DNA of 64,000 nucleotides from Mucilaginibacter kameinonensis (GCF_003675385.1 NZ_RCWZ01000003.1:62001-126000), one strand, 5' to 3'. Positions 33,032 to 42,668 are shown, counted from the first letter of the stretch. Notes: generated by a model not told the origin, from the letters alone. Program-made: numbers and translations.

Positions 33032-36000
33032 TTAAACTGCTTCTGGTTCTAACACCGCTGCATGTTTAGGTTCAACTGATTTTTTGCCGAACAACCTTGC
33101 TTTAAGGTTATAACGGATCAGGTATAAACAAGGTACAAGTATCAGTGTAATAACCGTAGCAAAACCTAAACCGAAGATCATTGTCCACGCCAATGGGCCC
33201 CAGAAAGCAACGTTATCGCCGCCAAAGTGGATATGCGGTTCAAAATGGGTAAACAAACCTACGAAGTCGATATTGAAACCAACCGCCAGCGGTATTAAAC
33301 CTAAAATGGCGGCAGTGGCGGTAAGTAATACCGGTGTCATACGGGTATGACCGGCTTCAACTACTGCATCGTGAATGCTTACGCCTTGCTCAAGCAACAT
33401 ATCGGTAAACTCAACCAATAAGATACCGTTACGAACAACCACACCCGCTAAAGCGATGATACCAACGCCGGTCATTACGATAGACATGGTCATACCGAAT
33501 ACGCTGACGCCCAGCAATACACCTATAATACTAAAAAAGATCTCGCTAATGATTATAAGCGTTTTACCGATTGAGTTGAACTGGATCATCAAAATAACCA
33601 GGATCAATCCGAATGATACAGCAAGCGCCGATAGCAGGAAGGTCATGGCCTCCATTTGGTCTTCCTGTCCACCGCCCTGACGAATAGTCACATTATCCGG
33701 CCTCTTAAAGTTATTTATCGCTTTAAGGATATTGGCATTAACCTCGTTAGGATTATTTGGCTTAATTACATTTGAGCCAAGCGTTAACACCCTACGCTGT
33801 TGTTTACGTTTGATATTACTGTAAGTGGTGGTATAGCGCACATCAGTGAAAGCCGATATTGGCACCTGGCGTATCGCGCCACTCATGGCCATATCACGGT
33901 ATGTAATTTTCAGGTTTTTGATCTCATCAATATTACTGCGCTGACTTGGCAATGTTCTTACCATGATTTTATAATCGTCCTCGCGGGTATTGCGAAAATC
34001 GGCTGCCTTCCAACCATAAATTGCGGTAAACAGGTTTTGATTGATTTGCTGAGAAGATACTCCCTCACGGTTAGCACGCTCACGATCTATATCAAACACA
34101 ATTTCCGGCTTATCGCTTTGCACGTCGGCAATCAGGTTTTCGATACCAGCAATATTTTGCTTAGCCAAATAACTTTTAAGCCTGTTGCCGGTAGCAACCA
34201 GCGTATCCAGGTTATCACCCACTATCTCAATACTGATATCTTTTTGTACCGGAGGACCGCTGCTCTCCTGTGCAACAGCTATTTTTGCACCGGGAATCCC
34301 TTGTACAGCCGCACGGATGTTGGCTAATACCTTTTTGGTATCCTTACCGTTACGTTTACCAAATTCAACAAACGCTACGGTAACCTTACCTTTATTTTCA
34401 TAATCGCCCTGATCTTCATCAGTAGGATCGGTAACCCCTTTTGTTACGTTTGAAATAACTGACGACACGATATCCTTATCAGGCTCAACTACTTGTGCAA
34501 CGCGCTTTTCTATCTGTTTGGTTACTTCATTGGTATAAGCCTGATCGGTACCGATAGGCAAAGTAATGTACACATAGGCAAAGTTAGGGTCGCCCGATGG
34601 GAAAAACTCTGGTGTTTTGCCGCGTACCGCCATCAAGAAAATCGCAAAAATAAACAAGCCGATAGTTCCGACCAGAACGGTTACCGGCCTGCGTACAGCA
34701 CGTTCAAGCCATTTGGCATACCAGTTTTGAAATTTAGGCCAGGCATTTTTCTGGAACCTATCAATAACACGCAGCAGGAAGAAATGGTTAATCAGGTATA
34801 ATACCATGATCAGCACCATCAGGTTTCCAATACCAACGTTCATCAGATAGCCAATAACTGCTGCAATTGTCAAAAATATCATGGCCCTTTTTGTAGGCCT
34901 GTCAAACTTAGGATGATCATGTTCGCCATCGTGATGTGGCCTCATAAAATCAACCGCGAATACCGGGTTAATGATATAAGCTACCACTAAGGATGCCAAC
35001 AAGGTAATGATCAAAGTAATTGGCAGGAAGAACATGAAATGGCCTATCAAGCTATTCCAGAAAGCCAGAGGCACAAACGGAGCCAAAGTAGTCATGGTAC
35101 CTGAAAATACCGGAAGGAACACCTCTCCTGCCGCCATTTTAGCAGCCTCTTTAATTGGCACTTTCCCATTGGCAAAAATACGGTGTGTGTTCTCTATTAC
35201 TACGATGGCGTCGTCCACCACAATACCCAGCGCCAGCAGGAACGAGAATAACACGATCATATTGAGCGTAAAGCCAATGGCAGGCATTACCAGGAAGGCA
35301 ATAAAACATGACAACGGTACAGATAATGCCACGAAAATGGCATTGGTTGTGCCCATAAAAAACATCAGGATAACGGTAACCAAAAGGAAGCCGATAACGA
35401 TGGTGTTAATTAAGTCATTAAGTGTTGTACGCGTTTTGTCAGACTGATCGCCGGTAACAACAATATCCAGGCCTTTAGGGAAAACTGTTTTTTGTTTTAG
35501 CTTGATCAACTCGTTGATCTTATCAGAAGCCTCAATCAGGTTTTCGCCCGCCCTTTTACTCACGTTAAGGGTAATTACATTTTTGAAGTTAGGATTATCA
35601 TTGGTTTTTAACCTTGCATAACTTTCCTGTTCTAAAAATGAATCTTTAACCTCGGCAATATCCCGTAAATAAACAGCCTGCCCTTTAGGGTTACGGATCA
35701 CCATGGCAGCCACTTCATCGGCATTTTTAAAATCCTGCTTAATATCAATGGTTCTGCGAACGCCGTCGGTTTTAGCAGTACCTGTTGATGACAATATATT
35801 TTCGTAACCAATGGCTGTACTAATGTCCGGCAGGCTTAGTTGCGCGGCAGCCATCTTGTTCATATCAACATTAACCTGTATTTCAGGAGTTAAAGCACCT
35901 ACCTCATCAACTTTTGAAATTTCCTTGTAGCTTTCAATTTCATCTTTTAATATATCAGCATATTCCTTTAGCTTTTTCAGATCATAATTACCTGAAATAT

Positions 36001-36454
36001 TGATATATAAAATAGGCAGATCGGCAACGTTAATATCCGAAACAACAGGATCGGTATAATTATTATCATTTTGCGGGAGATCCTTCTTGGCTTGGTCAAT
36101 CTTATCCTTTACGTCTATTTTTGCATCCTTGATATCAATATTAGCCTGAAATTCGGCAGTAATAATAGAAACATTCTGAACCGAGTTTGAAGTCACTTTC
36201 TTCAATCCCTTTAATGATTTCAGCTGCTTTTCTATCTGGCGGGTTACCAGGTTTTCGATATTTTGCGGAGACTGACCGGCAAAGGTTGTTGTTATAAACA
36301 CCTTTGATTGTGCTATATCCGGAAAGTTTTCCTTAGGCAAGCGGTTATAACTTACCAGGCCAAGCACCGTGATCAGGAACATGAGCACATAAATGGCCGT
36401 TTTGTTATCAATAGCCCAACTTGAAGGGCCAAATTCTTTCTTTACATCTTTCAT
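33032..36454 (-). CDS. RND-family efflux transporter, inner-membrane subunit
   Basis: A 1140-aa protein. The first helix (IDNKTAIYVLMFLITVLGLV) precedes the periplasmic loop, and the second loop starts after about residue 580. The key TM4 motif LGIVVDDAIVVIENTHRIF carries the paired Asp of the proton relay. It is longer than classical AcrB (about 1050 aa) because of an extra segment near residues 500-530 (FMRPHHDGEHDHPKFDRPTK, His-rich). The His-rich cytoplasmic stretch between TM6 and TM7 is unusual and could bind metal. It sits last in the TetR-TolC-MFP-RND operon, 25 nt after the MFP gene, and is probably a multidrug or metal pump. Confidence 0.93.
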   Translation of the reverse strand: MKDVKKEFGPSSWAIDNKTAIYVLMFLITVLGLVSYNRLPKENFPDIAQSKVFITTTFAGQSPQNIENLVTRQIEKQLKSLKGLKKVTSNSVQNVSIITAEFQANIDIKDAKIDVKDKIDQAKKDLPQNDNNYTDPVVSDINVADLPILYINISGNYDLKKLKEYADILKDEIESYKEISKVDEVGALTPEIQVNVDMNKMAAAQLSLPDISTAIGYENILSSTGTAKTDGVRRTIDIKQDFKNADEVAAMVIRNPKGQAVYLRDIAEVKDSFLEQESYARLKTNDNPNFKNVITLNVSKRAGENLIEASDKINELIKLKQKTVFPKGLDIVVTGDQSDKTRTTLNDLINTIVIGFLLVTVILMFFMGTTNAIFVALSVPLSCFIAFLVMPAIGFTLNMIVLFSFLLALGIVVDDAIVVIENTHRIFANGKVPIKEAAKMAAGEVFLPVFSGTMTTLAPFVPLAFWNSLIGHFMFFLPITLIITLLASLVVAYIINPVFAVDFMRPHHDGEHDHPKFDRPTKRAMIFLTIAAVIGYLMNVGIGNLMVLIMVLYLINHFFLLRVIDRFQKNAWPKFQNWYAKWLERAVRRPVTVLVGTIGLFIFAIFLMAVRGKTPEFFPSGDPNFAYVYITLPIGTDQAYTNEVTKQIEKRVAQVVEPDKDIVSSVISNVTKGVTDPTDEDQGDYENKGKVTVAFVEFGKRNGKDTKKVLANIRAAVQGIPGAKIAVAQESSGPPVQKDISIEIVGDNLDTLVATGNRLKSYLAKQNIAGIENLIADVQSDKPEIVFDIDRERANREGVSSQQINQNLFTAIYGWKAADFRNTREDDYKIMVRTLPSQRSNIDEIKNLKITYRDMAMSGAIRQVPISAFTDVRYTTTYSNIKRKQQRRVLTLGSNVIKPNNPNEVNANILKAINNFKRPDNVTIRQGGGQEDQMEAMTFLLSALAVSFGLILVILMIQFNSIGKTLIIISEIFFSIIGVLLGVSVFGMTMSIVMTGVGIIALAGVVVRNGILLVEFTDMLLEQGVSIHDAVVEAGHTRMTPVLLTATAAILGLIPLAVGFNIDFVGLFTHFEPHIHFGGDNVAFWGPLAWTMIFGLGFATVITLILVPCLYLIRYNLKARLFGKKSVEPKHAAVLEPEAV

Positions 36455-36479
36455 AATGAACAGATCAATTGGTTAATAA

Positions 36480-37589
36480 CTAATTGGCCGATTGAACAAC
36501 TTTGACTTTATCGCCGTCTTCAACCTCTGTTGCGCCTTCAACTATAAGCTGGTCACCGGCTTTCAAACCTGATAATATCTCTGTTTGGCCACCATAAGTA
36601 ATACCCGATTTTACATTTACCTGTTTTGCAATACCATTCTGATTTACAAACACATGGTCGCCGGTTTCTGATTTCTGCACTGCTTTTACAGGTACCGAAA
36701 TAGTGTTATTTTTTGCATAATCGGCTATTTTTAAAATAGCCGTCATATTAGGGCGCAGTGTACTGCGTACTGGCAGCTTTATCTCCACTCCAAAACTACG
36801 TGATGTAGGATCAATAGCTTTTGCGGCGAAAGTTACTTTGGTAACTAATGAATCATTAGCATCCGGTATTAAGATCTTAACATCGTTACCGGTGTTTACA
36901 CTGCTTGCATATGACTCAGGCACATCAGCCTTTACCTTTAAAACATCAGCATTAACAATACGGATACCTGTTTGGCCCGGTGTCGCGCTCTGTCCAAGTT
37001 TCAGGTCCATTTGATCTACGGTACCATTTATTGGTGATATGATACGATACAAGGCAGATTGCTTTTTTAACGATGCTAAAGCTTTCTGGCTGCTTTGTAA
37101 AGTGGTTTGAGCTTGCAGATATTGTACTTCGGTGCCTATTTTTTGATCCCACAGGTTTTTCTGGCGATCAAATAATTGCTGGTTTAAACTCACCTGGGCT
37201 TCGCTTTGAGCGATGTTTTGCTGCATAACGCTATTATCAAGCTGTGCAAGGATCTGACCCTTGCTTACATGCTGCCCCGGTTTTACATAAAGCGCGGTAA
37301 TGGCAGCCTGCATTTGAGGATAGGCAGTAACGTTATCCTGCGCATCTATTTTACCCTGTATTTGAACGTAGTTGGTAAAATTGCCCGTTTTTACTTCAGT
37401 AACACTTACGTCAGTGCTTTTTGCCGAATCGGTAGTGCCCATTTCAGACTGCAGCTTCTCAATTTTTGAATTGATATCTGATTGCTGCTTTTTCAGATCG
37501 GCCAGCTCGGCCTTTTTATCTTTAGGCTTACTTGAGCAGGCCGCAAGTAAAACCAGGAATGGTATGTATATAAATTTTTTCATTTTCAT
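36480..37589 (-). CDS. RND efflux periplasmic adaptor (MFP) lipoprotein
   Basis: A 369-aa protein. The N-terminus (FIYIPFLVLLAACSSKPKDK) is a lipoprotein signal with the Cys of the lipobox, so it is anchored to the inner or outer membrane. Coiled-coil segments follow (ADLKKQQSDINSKIEKLQSE, then AQVSLNQQLFDRQKNLWDQK), flanked by lipoyl-like halves (YVKPGQHVSKGQILAQLDNS, and IISPINGTVDQMDLKLGQSA). It bridges the RND pump and the TolC-type outer-membrane channel encoded beside it. It could start at M1 or M3; the effect is minor. Confidence 0.92.
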   Translation of the reverse strand: MKMKKFIYIPFLVLLAACSSKPKDKKAELADLKKQQSDINSKIEKLQSEMGTTDSAKSTDVSVTEVKTGNFTNYVQIQGKIDAQDNVTAYPQMQAAITALYVKPGQHVSKGQILAQLDNSVMQQNIAQSEAQVSLNQQLFDRQKNLWDQKIGTEVQYLQAQTTLQSSQKALASLKKQSALYRIISPINGTVDQMDLKLGQSATPGQTGIRIVNADVLKVKADVPESYASSVNTGNDVKILIPDANDSLVTKVTFAAKAIDPTSRSFGVEIKLPVRSTLRPNMTAILKIADYAKNNTISVPVKAVQKSETGDHVFVNQNGIAKQVNVKSGITYGGQTEILSGLKAGDQLIVEGATEVEDGDKVKVVQSAN

Positions 37590-37616
37590 TGTTATATAGT
37601 GAGTTTAGTGTTGTCG

Positions 37617-38969
37617 TTATTTAATTCGTCCGTAAGCTTTATCAAGGTCAACTTTACTAACCAGGGCGTCATACAGGCCTTGTATGTATTTATTATCGGC
37701 ATCTTCGAGCCCTGTTTGCGCTTGCGTAACCTCAATACTTGAACCTACACCCTGCTGATATTTTATTTTTGAAACGCGCAATACTTCCTGCGCAAGGGTT
37801 TGATTACGTTTTTGGTTATTAAGCGACTGCAAACCGTTCACATAAGTAACATGGGCCTGATTAGCCTGTAGCTTTAGACCATTTTTAGCGTTCTCCAAAT
37901 CATTTTGTGATTTAAGTACGGCTATTTTTGATTGCCTGATCTGATTAACACGCTGAAGACCGCTAAATAATGGTACGTTTAAAGTTAAACCGACGTAACT
38001 TGACGGAAAACTCATTTTATACAAGTTACTAAAATTATTGTCCTGATATGATGAGGTATAAGCCGCGTTAGCTTTAAGCGACGGCAGAGAAAGCGATTTT
38101 TGACGTTTTAGGTCCAGTTGCTTAAGGTCGACATTAGTCTCGGCTAAATTGTACTCGATGCGGTTGTGGTAAAACGCGGTATCGGCAGCAAGATCGGCTG
38201 TATTGTCTTCAAGTTTGATATCTTCAAGTTTATCCTTCAAACTAAGCGCATATTCAATAGGCATACCCATCTGAAACTTAAGTACCTGATAATTTAAAGC
38301 CAGTAAACGAATAGTGTTTTCGCGGCTCGTAACTAAGTTATTGTACTGGACAACAATCCGGTCAACATCAATTTTTTCAACAAAGCCCTGCTTATTTTGC
38401 TGTGTGGTTTCATCCATTTGCTGCTTTAGCTGAGCAATATTGGCATTCAATAATCTCAACTGCTCATTGCTAACCAAAACCTGGTAATAAGCTTTGGTAA
38501 CATTAACATTAGCCTCAATTTTTGAACGGATATGGCTGCGGATAGAAAGTTCTTTATAAGTTTTGGACGCCTTTAAACCAACAAGATAGCTACCATCAAA
38601 TAAGATCTGGTTAGCATTTACCCCAAAGCTCGACTGGTATTTAACACCAAACTGGATAGGTACGAAAGTACCGGCCGGCTGTCCAAAAAACTCACCGGGC
38701 AATAACGTGGTCGGAATTTTCAGGTAATCCTGAAATGAAGCAGTTCCTGTTATCTGAGGCAAGCCAATGCCGGTGGTTTCCTTAACTTTATACTCGGCAC
38801 TCTTGATATCAAGCTTGGCATTAACTACCGAATCCTGATGCTCATAGGCATAGTTAACACAATCCTCAACAGTAAAGTTAAAGGTTTGTACATTGGGCGC
38901 AGCCTCCTGCCCAAAGCTTTTAAAAGCGATGGCACAAATTGCAGCTGCCGTGAAAAATAGATATTTCAT
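37617..38969 (-). CDS. TolC-family outer-membrane efflux protein
   Basis: A 450-aa protein starting at the ATG at 38969, which begins a signal peptide (MKYLFFTAAAICAIAFKSFG); an earlier in-frame start would add 16 residues before it. Two OEP repeats are seen, the first from about residue 40 (FTVEDCVNYAYEHQDSVVNA) and the second from about 245, with long helices in between (NEQLRLLNANIAQLKQQMDE) and the end GLYDALVSKVDLDKAYGRIK. It forms the outer-membrane exit duct of the pump. It lies 27 nt upstream of the MFP gene. Confidence 0.9.
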   Translation of the reverse strand: MKYLFFTAAAICAIAFKSFGQEAAPNVQTFNFTVEDCVNYAYEHQDSVVNAKLDIKSAEYKVKETTGIGLPQITGTASFQDYLKIPTTLLPGEFFGQPAGTFVPIQFGVKYQSSFGVNANQILFDGSYLVGLKASKTYKELSIRSHIRSKIEANVNVTKAYYQVLVSNEQLRLLNANIAQLKQQMDETTQQNKQGFVEKIDVDRIVVQYNNLVTSRENTIRLLALNYQVLKFQMGMPIEYALSLKDKLEDIKLEDNTADLAADTAFYHNRIEYNLAETNVDLKQLDLKRQKSLSLPSLKANAAYTSSYQDNNFSNLYKMSFPSSYVGLTLNVPLFSGLQRVNQIRQSKIAVLKSQNDLENAKNGLKLQANQAHVTYVNGLQSLNNQKRNQTLAQEVLRVSKIKYQQGVGSSIEVTQAQTGLEDADNKYIQGLYDALVSKVDLDKAYGRIK

Positions 38970-39046
38970 TATATATGTTGTGATTGAGTGATTTAATTTA
39001 ACTGGTACAAATTTCATGCAGTTAGTGACAACCTTATGTCAGCATG

Positions 39047-39658
39047 TTATTCATTATTAATATTCTTATACTCGTTAAGCAGTTTATACCCTTCAATGGT
39101 ACAAATGCCATAATTAAAGTGATCTAAAAACTGAACCTGCACTTTCCAAGGACTAAAATCCCTCACCGGGAAAATGGATGTATTAAAGCCCAGTTCTACC
39201 TGATTAACCCGCATCCTTGCTATAATGCGTACATCAATATCTTTACGGATATACCCCTGTCCCATTCCCTTGATCAGCAGCTCTTCCATTTTTTGGATCA
39301 ATATTTCGGATTTGAATTTCTGAAAATCGTTCCAGGCTTCGGGATGATACTTTTGCAAATCGTGAATAACTATCGGGTTGATCCTCGAAAAGATCTCTTC
39401 CGAGCATTTGGTCATGTTGATCATCTCTTCAATCACATTAGCCGATTTACTGATGATATCATTCATTTGATCCTCATCTTCCTTCAGCTTCTGTTTAGTG
39501 AGCGCTACCACCAGTTCGTTCTTATCCTTAAAAAACTGGTAAATGGTTTTTTTCGACATACCAAGATGCCTGGCAATATCATCCATGGTGATACTTTTAA
39601 TACCTGCGGTTAAAAACAGGTCTTCGGCGCCTTTAATAATTCTTTCGGTTTGACTCAT
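39047..39658 (-). CDS. TetR-family regulator of the efflux operon
   Basis: A 203-aa protein with an N-terminal HTH at about residues 6-55 (IIKGAEDLFLTAGIKSITMD, DIARHLGMSKKTIYQFFKDK) and an unassigned ligand domain. It is the first gene of the TetR-TolC-MFP-RND run, 77 nt before the TolC start, so it most likely represses its own operon and releases it when a pump substrate binds. It stands divergent from purB. Confidence 0.88.
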   Translation of the reverse strand: MSQTERIIKGAEDLFLTAGIKSITMDDIARHLGMSKKTIYQFFKDKNELVVALTKQKLKEDEDQMNDIISKSANVIEEMINMTKCSEEIFSRINPIVIHDLQKYHPEAWNDFQKFKSEILIQKMEELLIKGMGQGYIRKDIDVRIIARMRVNQVELGFNTSIFPVRDFSPWKVQVQFLDHFNYGICTIEGYKLLNEYKNINNE

Positions 39659-39828
39659 TGACTTTCCGGGTCAAAACTAAGGAAACATTTTTTGAATAAA
39701 AAGTTTCCATTCATTTTTACTTTTTCATTACAAATACTTGTCCGTTTTTAAAATCCATTTAATTATTGCTTGTTATACAGTGGTTTATTTGCGAAGCTTT
39801 TAATCTGCCTTAGGCCATCAAAAATGAT

Positions 39829-39836
39829 TACCTTTG
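39829..39836 (+). promoter_or_regulatory. -7 promoter box of purB
   Basis: TACCTTTG fits TAnnTTTG exactly and is followed by CA, typical of strong Bacteroidota promoters. There is no TTTG 19 nt upstream. The start codon follows 32 nt later. Confidence 0.5.
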
Positions 39837-39867
39837 CAAAAAATTTCATCCACTCTCTTTTTAATAT

Positions 39868-41211
39868 ATGACGCTTACTTCACTTTCAGCGATCTCGCCT
39901 ATTGATGGCCGTTATAGAAACACCACTGCCGAACTTGCTGCATACTTTTCAGAATATGCCCTTATCAAGTACCGTGTATTTGTTGAGATAGAGTATTTCA
40001 TAGCACTTGCCGAATACCCACTACCTCAGTTACAAGCATTTGATAAAAATCTATCAGAAAAGTTACGCGACATTTACAGAAATTTTTCGGAAGATGACGC
40101 TGGAAGTATCAAAGTGATTGAAAAAACGACAAATCACGACGTTAAAGCAGTAGAGTACTTCATTAAAAAAGAGTTTGATAAATTGGGTCTGGAACCATTC
40201 AAAGAGTTTATTCACTTTGGCCTTACCTCGCAGGATATTAATAATACTGCTATTCCATACACTTTCAAACTGGCTTTAAATAACAGTTATTACCCAGCTA
40301 TTACTGACCTGGTAAGCATCCTGAAGGCATTTGCTGCAGATTGGGAAAATGTTCCTTTACTGGCGCATACGCATGGGCAACCGGCTTCGCCAACCCGCCT
40401 GGGTAAGGAAATCCTGGTTTTTGTTGAACGCCTGGAAGCCCAGCTTGAACTGCTGAAACCTATCCCGAATTCGGCTAAATTTGGCGGTGCTACCGGTAAC
40501 TTCAACGCGCATAACATCGCGTACCCTGCTATCGATTGGAAAGCATTCGGCAATAATTTCGTTAACAATATTTTAGGCCTCAAACGCTCACAGTTTACTA
40601 CCCAAATTGAGCACTATGATAATTTTGCCGCGCAATGCGATGCCCTAAAACGCATTAACAATATCCTGATTGATCTTGACCGTGATATGTGGACATACAT
40701 CTCCATGAATTACTTCAAGCAAAAGATCAAAGCCGGCGAAGTTGGTTCATCGGCCATGCCGCACAAGGTTAACCCTATTGATTTTGAAAACTCTGAAGGC
40801 AACCTGGGTATCGCCAATGCTTTATTTGAGCACCTCGCAGCCAAATTGCCAATTTCAAGGTTACAGCGCGACCTTACCGATTCTACGGTGTTAAGGAACA
40901 TCGGTGTACCGTTCGCGCATACATTGATCGCCATTAAATCAACTGTAAGGGGATTAAACAAGCTATTGCTTAACACAGATGCCATTAATGCCGACCTTGA
41001 AGCTAACTGGCCCGTTGTAGCGGAAGCCATCCAAACCATATTAAGGCGCGAAGCTTACCCTAACCCGTATGAGGCTCTGAAAGATCTTACCCGTACCAAT
41101 CAGCAAATCAACGCCAACACAATAGCGGAGTTTGTTGATACGTTAAATGTAAGTGATGTCATTAAAGAGGAGATTAAAAAAATAACGCCATTAAATTATA
41201 CAGGTATTTAG
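39868..41211 (+). CDS. purB: Adenylosuccinate lyase
   Basis: A 447-aa enzyme of the fumarase/aspartase superfamily. It catalyses two steps: SAICAR to AICAR in the purine pathway, and adenylosuccinate to AMP. The signature GSSAMPHKVNPIDFENSEGN, with the catalytic Ser loop, is intact at about residue 293. Other conserved parts are SAISPIDGRY at the start, ETTNHDVKAVEYFIKKE (as KTTNHDVKAVEY here), HFGLTSQDINNTAIP and LAHTHGQPASPT, which holds the catalytic His. It is a single gene, ended by a long inverted repeat. Confidence 0.95.
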   Translation: MTLTSLSAISPIDGRYRNTTAELAAYFSEYALIKYRVFVEIEYFIALAEYPLPQLQAFDKNLSEKLRDIYRNFSEDDAGSIKVIEKTTNHDVKAVEYFIKKEFDKLGLEPFKEFIHFGLTSQDINNTAIPYTFKLALNNSYYPAITDLVSILKAFAADWENVPLLAHTHGQPASPTRLGKEILVFVERLEAQLELLKPIPNSAKFGGATGNFNAHNIAYPAIDWKAFGNNFVNNILGLKRSQFTTQIEHYDNFAAQCDALKRINNILIDLDRDMWTYISMNYFKQKIKAGEVGSSAMPHKVNPIDFENSEGNLGIANALFEHLAAKLPISRLQRDLTDSTVLRNIGVPFAHTLIAIKSTVRGLNKLLLNTDAINADLEANWPVVAEAIQTILRREAYPNPYEALKDLTRTNQQINANTIAEFVDTLNVSDVIKEEIKKITPLNYTGI

Positions 41212-41215
41212 AAGT

Positions 41216-41316
41216 GCAGATTTCAAATGTGCAGATGTGCAAATAATATTTTGATTTATTGATGCTTTGATTGTGCATCAATTTGCACATCTGAAATCTG
41301 CACATTTGAAATCTGC
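41216..41316. repeat. Long imperfect inverted repeat of TGCAGAT/GCACATCT words after purB
   Basis: Left arm 41216-41244 and right arm 41281-41316 are inverted copies except for a 7-nt insertion in the right arm (ATTTGCACATCTG then AAATCTGCACATTTGAAAT and CTGC). Further ATCTGCACATCT words continue to 41332. It can serve as the purB terminator. The word composition is low complexity and unlike coding DNA. Confidence 0.6.
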
Positions 41317-41393
41317 TTATCTGCACATCTAAATCTTCGCATCAAAGAAATGTCATAACAAAGTTTAAGGTAGCTTTTAATAAAAAAGCTCAT

Positions 41394-41401
41394 TAAATTT
41401 G
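41394..41401 (+). promoter_or_regulatory. -7 promoter box of the NifU-like gene
   Basis: TAAATTTG matches TAnnTTTG exactly, 29 nt before the start codon. The -33 place holds TAGC rather than TTTG. Confidence 0.4.
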
Positions 41402-41430
41402 TTAATTAGATTGAATAAAAACACGAAACG

Positions 41431-41982
41431 ATGAACATCAACGTATATACCGAATTAACGCCTAACCCGGCAACTATGAAATTCATAGTTAACAAACTGC
41501 TTATTAATGGCAGTGTTGACTTCCCTACTAAGGAAAGTGCCGAAAAATCACCTTTTGCAAAAGAACTGTACAAGTTCTCGTTTGTAAACGGCGTTTTCTT
41601 TGCCAGCAATTTTGTAACCATTACCAAAACTGAAGGCAGTGACTGGGCAGATGTTGAGCCTATCATGAAAGAGTTTGTTAAAGGCGCTATCGAATCTGAA
41701 TTAAAGATCCAGTTAGAGGAAGAAGCCGAAGCAGGAAACTTTGAAGGTACCGAAACTGAAGTTAAAATTCAGCAGATTTTGCATGATTACGTTCGCCCGG
41801 CTGTTGAGCAGGATGGCGGCGCTATCACTTACCGCTCATTTAATGAAGGTATAGTAACTGTTGAGCTTCGCGGTTCATGCAGCGGTTGCCCATCATCTAC
41901 CGTAACCCTTAAAGCCGGTATCGAAAACCTGCTTAAACGCATGGTACCTGAAGTTACCGAAGTGGTTTCTGAAGCATTATAA
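41431..41982 (+). CDS. Nfu/NifU-type iron-sulfur cluster scaffold protein
   Basis: A 183-aa protein with two domains. The N-terminal Nfu_N domain (residues 1 to about 90) begins VYTELTPNPATMKFIVNK. The C-terminal NifU domain (about 110-180) carries the cluster-binding CSGCPSS (C150 and C153) followed by VTLKAGIENLLKRMVPEV. It carries a 4Fe-4S cluster on to target enzymes. Radical-SAM MtaB, encoded 4 kb downstream, is one possible client among many. It is a single gene with its own promoter box and a terminator. Confidence 0.92.
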   Translation: MNINVYTELTPNPATMKFIVNKLLINGSVDFPTKESAEKSPFAKELYKFSFVNGVFFASNFVTITKTEGSDWADVEPIMKEFVKGAIESELKIQLEEEAEAGNFEGTETEVKIQQILHDYVRPAVEQDGGAITYRSFNEGIVTVELRGSCSGCPSSTVTLKAGIENLLKRMVPEVTEVVSEAL

Positions 41983-41993
41983 TATTGAAGATT

Positions 41994-42007
41994 GGGGTTC
42001 GAGCCCC
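41994..42007. other. tRNA T-arm-like palindrome
   Basis: GGGGTTCGAGCCCC looks like the T-arm of a tRNA, and CTTTGCTTATCCA follows it. No 5' half of a tRNA is present upstream, so it is not a tRNA gene. It could be a remnant or a chance palindrome. Confidence 0.3.
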
Positions 42008-42018
42008 TTTGCTTATCC

Positions 42019-42048
42019 AAAAGCCTTTCATGAGAATGAGAGGCTTTT
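42019..42048 (+). terminator. Terminator after the NifU-like gene
   Basis: AAAAGCCT and AGGCTTTT form an 8-bp stem around a 14-nt loop, followed by TTTATT. It ends the NifU-like transcript 37 nt after its stop. Confidence 0.75.
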
Positions 42049-42065
42049 TTTATTAACTTTAATCA

Positions 42066-42668
42066 ATGTCATTAATCACACCAGTCCAATATTGCTTTCC
42101 ATACTTTTTTGATGAATATGATTTCAAAAGCCTCATTGAACAAATGGGTCTGCAATATAAGTTGAGCTTTGATACTAAAACAAGATTATTTAACTCGTTA
42201 TCTATATTTAACAACCACAATTTCAACTTTTTCATTAATTGCTTTACGAATTTGATGTTTGATCAAAATGGCGATCTTATAATTTGGAAAACAGAAGAAG
42301 ACGTGATTAATTTTTCAAAAATAAAAACCAACTACGGGCTTATAAATAAAATTGATTTCACAATCGAATTAAAGGGGCTCCATGCGGGAAAAGATGAACT
42401 GGGCAACAATTATGGCCTATCAAATTTTGTAACTTATGTTAGAAAAAGCAGTATTAACTATGATTTTGACTATGCTGAAAATTTCGCTATAGTAATTATC
42501 AATAATTCATCTATTGATATCATTCCATTTGATTGGTTCAATAAGAAGGGCGGCGATTACGGTTACGTTTGGCCAGCTACAGCTCAACTCAATTTAGGAA
42601 CTTTTGAGTTAACCGGGAAAGGAATGCGAATGGAGAACTTTTCAATTCAGCTGCATAATCAGATTTGA
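42066..42668 (+). CDS. Unrecognised protein, 200 aa, low GC
   Basis: A 200-aa protein starting MSLITPVQYCFPYFFDEYDF. It has no signal peptide and no membrane helix. It is rich in Asn, Phe and Tyr (SLSIFNNHNFNFFINCFTNL), and the AT content is higher than in its neighbours. A C-terminal beta-rich part includes FDWFNKKGGDYGYVWPATA. It begins just after the NifU terminator, so it needs its own promoter. The composition and its isolation suggest recent arrival. I do not recognise the family. Confidence 0.6.
   Translation: MSLITPVQYCFPYFFDEYDFKSLIEQMGLQYKLSFDTKTRLFNSLSIFNNHNFNFFINCFTNLMFDQNGDLIIWKTEEDVINFSKIKTNYGLINKIDFTIELKGLHAGKDELGNNYGLSNFVTYVRKSSINYDFDYAENFAIVIINNSSIDIIPFDWFNKKGGDYGYVWPATAQLNLGTFELTGKGMRMENFSIQLHNQI

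Noticed and set aside
41985..42017. A possible tRNA around the GGGGTTCGAGCCCC palindrome
   Set aside because: No acceptor partner, D-arm or anticodon stem lies upstream, so it cannot be a tRNA gene.
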